This document shows positions 7,070-8,683 of a stretch of 8,683 nucleotides of DNA, one piece after another. Location: assembly GCA_900767015.1 (NCBI GenBank), contig CAAFXQ010000021.1, positions 1 through 8,683 on the forward strand, read 5' to 3'. This DNA is from Clostridia bacterium. GTDB taxonomy: Bacteria > Bacillota > Clostridia > Oscillospirales > Acutalibacteraceae. Every line of letters starts with the position of its first letter. Positions within the stretch are counted from its first letter, which is position 1. Both the position numbers and the translations under genes were made by a program. The notes beneath the pieces were generated by a model. The model saw only the letters and a program-made list of their open reading frames with translations, was not told the DNA's origin and searched no databases.

Positions 7070-7097
7070 TCTGACATCTGATGTCTGAATTCTGATA
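7070..7097 (+). repeat. 4 x 7-bp tandem repeat (TCTGANN)
   Basis: Four contiguous heptamers, TCTGACA, TCTGATG, TCTGAAT and TCTGATA, with a fifth degenerate unit TCTCATT at 7098-7104. They share the TCTGA core with the right arm of the 5323-5455 inverted repeat. The array lies in the 131-bp gap between the LCP and thioesterase genes. Confidence 0.85.
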
Positions 7098-7104
7098 TCT
7101 CATT

Positions 7105-7136
7105 GGGGGCTGATGCTTTGGCAAGTCCCCTTATTT
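7105..7136 (+). terminator. Possible terminator or leader hairpin after LCP gene
   Basis: GGGGGCT (7105-7111) can pair with AGTCCCC (7124-7130) through seven pairs, one of them G-U, around a 12-base loop, followed by TTATTT. This resembles a weak intrinsic terminator for the LCP gene. If it terminates, the thioesterase would need its own promoter, and I see none in the short stretch before its ribosome binding site, so it may be only a leader structure. Confidence 0.3.
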
Positions 7137-7141
7137 CAGGT

Positions 7142-7148
7142 AAGGAAG
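7142..7148 (+). promoter_or_regulatory. Thioesterase ribosome binding site
   Basis: AAGGAAG lies 8 bases before ATG 7157. This is why I place the start there rather than at the in-frame TTG 7103, which would add 18 residues that do not fit the family and would read through the possible hairpin. Confidence 0.75.
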
Positions 7149-7156
7149 TGTTTTTG

Positions 7157-7558
7157 ATGAATATTGAAATCGGTATGGAAAACTCCGTCAGCACGGTTGT
7201 TGACGAAACGAATATTGCAAGCAGAGCTAAAAGCGGCGCCCTGCCTGTTTTTGCTACGCCGTGTATGATTGCTTTGATGGAGCAGGCGGCGGCCGAGCTT
7301 GTGCAAAAGTACCTTGACGACGGCAGTACGACTGTCGGGATTCAGATAAATGTCAGTCACCTTGCCGCAACGGCAGTCGGTGCGACGGTTACGGCGACAG
7401 CAAAAGTGACGGCGGTTGACGGCAGAAAGATTGATTTTGAAGTGACCGCTTTTGATAATGCCGGCATGATCGGTAAGGGGGAACACACGAGATTTGTGGT
7501 TTACACCGAAAAATTCATGGCAAAGGCTGAAGAAAGAAAAAACATTGTGGCAGAGTGA
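7157..7558 (+). CDS. FlK-like hotdog-fold acyl-CoA thioesterase
   Basis: A 133-residue single-domain hotdog thioesterase resembling the fluoroacetyl-CoA thioesterase FlK group. From memory of Streptomyces cattleya FlK, the catalytic Thr42, Glu50, His76 and the active-site Gly69 fall on T34, E42, H68 and G61 here, all with a constant offset of 8. T34 is in FATPCMIALMEQAA and H68 in INVSHLAAT. FlK's substrate-gating Phe36 would correspond to A28, so fluoroacetyl-CoA specificity is not expected; the real acyl-CoA substrate is unknown. The remainder (V.VTA.AKVTAVDGRKIDFEV, G.GEHTRFVV) fits the hotdog sheet. It is cytosolic with no signal peptide. Its TGA ends 9 bp before the HAD ATG, suggesting a two-gene operon and translational coupling. 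Confidence 0.82.
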   Translation: MNIEIGMENSVSTVVDETNIASRAKSGALPVFATPCMIALMEQAAAELVQKYLDDGSTTVGIQINVSHLAATAVGATVTATAKVTAVDGRKIDFEVTAFDNAGMIGKGEHTRFVVYTEKFMAKAEERKNIVAE

Positions 7559-7567
7559 GTGAACAAG

Positions 7568-8224
7568 ATGCGCAAGTACGATTATGTGATTTTTGACTTT
7601 GACGGAACGGTCACGGACACCGGCGAGGGAATCCTCAAAAGCTTACAGTATTCCTTTGAACAAATGGGTGATCCCGTGCCCGACCTTTCCGATCTGAAAA
7701 AATTCATCGGCCCGCCGATTCATTACAGCTTCGTGACCTTTTACGGCGTAAAGGAAGAGGACGTGGGCAAATATATTGAAAAATACCGGGAGCGCTACCG
7801 CAAAATCGGGATTTACGAATGCTGTCTTTATGACGGTATGCTTGACACGCTCAAAACGCTTAAGGAAAACGGCGTGAAAATCGGGATTGCCTCGTCAAAG
7901 CCGGTTTCGCTGATTTACGACGTGATGAATTATCTGAAAATTACGGAGCTTTTCGACGCCGTTGTCGGCACGCAGTTTGACGACAGCAATCACAGCGGGA
8001 AAAAGGATCTTGTTTTGCAGTCGATGGCAAAGCTCGGTGCGACCGACAAAAGCCGTGTGCTGATGGTCGGCGACCGATACTTTGATATTGACGGAGCAAA
8101 AGGAGCCGGTGTTGACAGCTGCGGCGTACTTTTCGGTTACGGAAATGAGCAGGAGTTCAAGGAGCACGGTGCGACGCATATTGTCGGGTCAGCCGAGGAG
8201 ATTGTAAAACTCGCACTCGGGTAA
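7568..8224 (+). CDS. HAD-superfamily phosphatase (phosphoglycolate phosphatase/5'-nucleotidase-like)
   Basis: A 218-residue HAD hydrolase. Motif I is D10-F-D12-G-T (nucleophile and acid/base aspartates), motif II is S109 in KIGIASSK, the motif III lysine is K145 or K146 in SGKKD, and motif IV is GDRYFD with D169 and D173. An alpha-helical C1 cap lies between motifs I and II and contains FIGPP at about 51-55 and RERYRKIGIYE, typical of the PGP/PpaX-like group often annotated as HAD_5NT. These enzymes dephosphorylate small phosphometabolites; the substrate cannot be assigned here. I chose ATG 7568, since GAGTGAG upstream can serve as a weak ribosome binding site. GTG 7559, immediately after the thioesterase TGA, would add three residues but lacks a Shine-Dalgarno sequence. 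The next feature, an inverted RepA, begins 5 bp after the stop. Confidence 0.88.
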   Translation: MRKYDYVIFDFDGTVTDTGEGILKSLQYSFEQMGDPVPDLSDLKKFIGPPIHYSFVTFYGVKEEDVGKYIEKYRERYRKIGIYECCLYDGMLDTLKTLKENGVKIGIASSKPVSLIYDVMNYLKITELFDAVVGTQFDDSNHSGKKDLVLQSMAKLGATDKSRVLMVGDRYFDIDGAKGAGVDSCGVLFGYGNEQEFKEHGATHIVGSAEEIVKLALG

Positions 8225-8229
8225 AATCG

Positions 8230-8320
8230 GTCGCACGGCGACACCAATGCCGGTCGCTGGGCGACTCCAATCCCGGGGTTCATTGTGCTTAATTGAAAGC
8301 TGAGTGCCCGAGCCATAAGA
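8230..8320 (-). repeat. RepA, inverted copy (about 1.4 units)
   Basis: The reverse complement of 8253-8315 is a full 63-bp RepA unit, very close to the unit at 5651-5713; a partial second unit follows at 8230-8252. The hairpins are GTCGC-ACG-GCGAC (8230-8242) and GTCGC-TGG-GCGAC (8253-8265): stems conserved, loops changed relative to the CAT loops on the left. TCTTATGG at the outer end matches the left copy at 5583-5590. Confidence 0.85.
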
Positions 8321-8325
8321 TTTTA

Positions 8326-8447
8326 ATGAATAATGAAAAATGAATAATGAATAATTGTGGTCGCGGGGTTGCTTTGTACCGAAGGAAAGATTTTTCCGCA
8401 AAAGCGGCTTTTCCACAAAGGAAAGATAGTAGATTATAAGCGGTGGG
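8326..8447 (+). repeat. RepC dispersed repeat, copy 3, with heptamer array
   Basis: Four heptamers (ATGAATA, ATGAAAA, ATGAATA, ATGAATA; 8326-8353) are followed by ATTGTGGTCGCGGGG and an 89-bp core (8359-8447) equal in length to copy 2. The whole is the inverted counterpart of 2-124. The core holds CCGC-AAAA-GCGG and a duplicated GGAAAGAT. It sits between RepA and RepB, which are directly joined in the left region. Confidence 0.85.
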
Positions 8448-8473
8448 AACCGGTTCGAATTCGGGAAAGCGAC

Positions 8474-8633
8474 GGTAAATTTTAGTTTAGCGGGACTCCC
8501 TCAGTCACTTCGTGACAGCTCCCTCACTAGGGAGCCAATTATCATCGACCTTAATGGAAAGCAATACAGCCTCCCTCGTGAGGGAGGTGGCGGCGTCAGC
8601 CGTCGGAGGGAGTACGCTAAGCAGAATTTAACC
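8474..8633 (+). repeat. RepB: MITE-like palindromic element, copy 2
   Basis: A 160-bp element with imperfect terminal inverted repeats of about 28 bp. The left end has GGTAAATTTTAGTTTAGCG then ACTCCCTC (8495-8502); the right end has GAGGGAGT (8606-8613) then ACGCTAAGCAGAATTTAACC. Inside are four hairpins: GTCAC-TTC-GTGAC (8504-8516), GCTCCC/GGGAGC (8518-8535), CCTCCCTC/GAGGGAGG (8570-8587) and CGGC-GTCA-GCCG (8591-8602). It encodes nothing. Copy 1 is at 5456-5577, inverted. Mobility is inferred from structure; no target duplication was established. Confidence 0.75.
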
Positions 8634-8662
8634 TTGTACCCTCGGTCGGCGAGAGACCCCTC

Positions 8663-8679
8663 TGTCAGCAAAGCTGACA
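8663..8679 (+). repeat. Small hairpin at window edge
   Basis: TGTCAGC-AAA-GCTGACA is a perfect 7-bp stem with an AAA loop, preceded by a pyrimidine-rich run. The stem/AAA design resembles the GGCGC-AAA-GCGCC hairpin at 5065-5077. It may be the beginning of another repeat module that continues past the window; it cannot be judged as a terminator because the downstream sequence is missing. Confidence 0.5.
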
Positions 8680-8683
8680 TCTC

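Larger units (their letters stand above)
8225..8683. other. Repeat-filled region downstream of HAD gene
   Basis: No credible gene in these 459 bp. They contain inverted RepA (8230-8320), the heptamer array and RepC (8326-8447), a short palindromic linker with GAACCGGTTC (8447-8456) and GAATTC (8457-8462), RepB (8474-8633), and a terminal hairpin (8663-8679). RepA and RepB are in opposite orientation to their copies at 5456-5713. Confidence 0.75.

Noticed and set aside
8189..8416. 75-residue minus-strand frame across the HAD gene end and the repeats
   Set aside because: It is composed of antisense HAD sequence plus RepA/heptamer/RepC, with no initiation signal or family match.
8409..8417. TTTTCCACA, resembling a DnaA box
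   Set aside because: A single match within RepC copy 3, not conserved in the other two copies, and no cluster of boxes or AT-rich unwinding region nearby. oriC is probably near in the genome but not shown here.
8452..8462. GGTTCGAATTC, resembling a tRNA T-loop
   Set aside because: The flanking bases do not form a proper 5-bp T stem, and there is no acceptor or anticodon arm upstream; it is part of two adjacent palindromes.

Overview
The window looks like chromosomal DNA of a Gram-positive Clostridia-type bacterium, probably an Oscillospirales/Ruminococcaceae-like gut organism. The pointers are a RemB/DUF370 gene directly upstream of gyrB-gyrA (the usual Firmicutes arrangement near oriC), a short GyrB without the proteobacterial insertion, an LCP cell-wall protein, and intergenic regions full of small palindromic and heptameric repeats. 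The placement is inferred from protein motifs and gene order; no database was searched. All six genes are on the + strand.

Layout. 1-144: an inverted copy of a dispersed repeat ('RepC', my label) ending in four 7-bp repeats. 145-5030: remB-like gene, gyrB and gyrA, with gaps of 88 bp and 19 bp. 5031-5828: about 800 bp without a credible gene, packed with repeats: a hairpin array right after the gyrA stop, RepC, a long inverted repeat built from heptamers, RepB (palindromic, MITE-like), and a 63-bp tandem repeat RepA. 5829-8224: an LCP (LytR-CpsA-Psr) transferase, an FlK-like hotdog thioesterase and a HAD phosphatase; the last two are almost contiguous. 8225-8683: RepA, RepC and RepB again, with RepA and RepB inverted relative to the left copies, then one more hairpin at the window edge.

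Function. GyrB and GyrA form the two subunits of DNA gyrase, and all their catalytic motifs are intact. The RemB-like protein is a small DNA-binding regulator family. The LCP enzyme probably attaches anionic glycopolymers to peptidoglycan. The thioesterase and HAD phosphatase look like housekeeping or detoxifying hydrolases of unknown substrate. I see no defence system, mobile-element protein, CRISPR array or RNA gene.

The unusual content is the non-coding repeat architecture. The same three modules recur in separate gaps, a left/right comparison gives an apparent empty-site/filled-site pair for RepC, and the LCP-thioesterase-HAD block is bracketed by inverted RepB/RepA modules. 7-bp periodicity appears in several unrelated-looking arrays.
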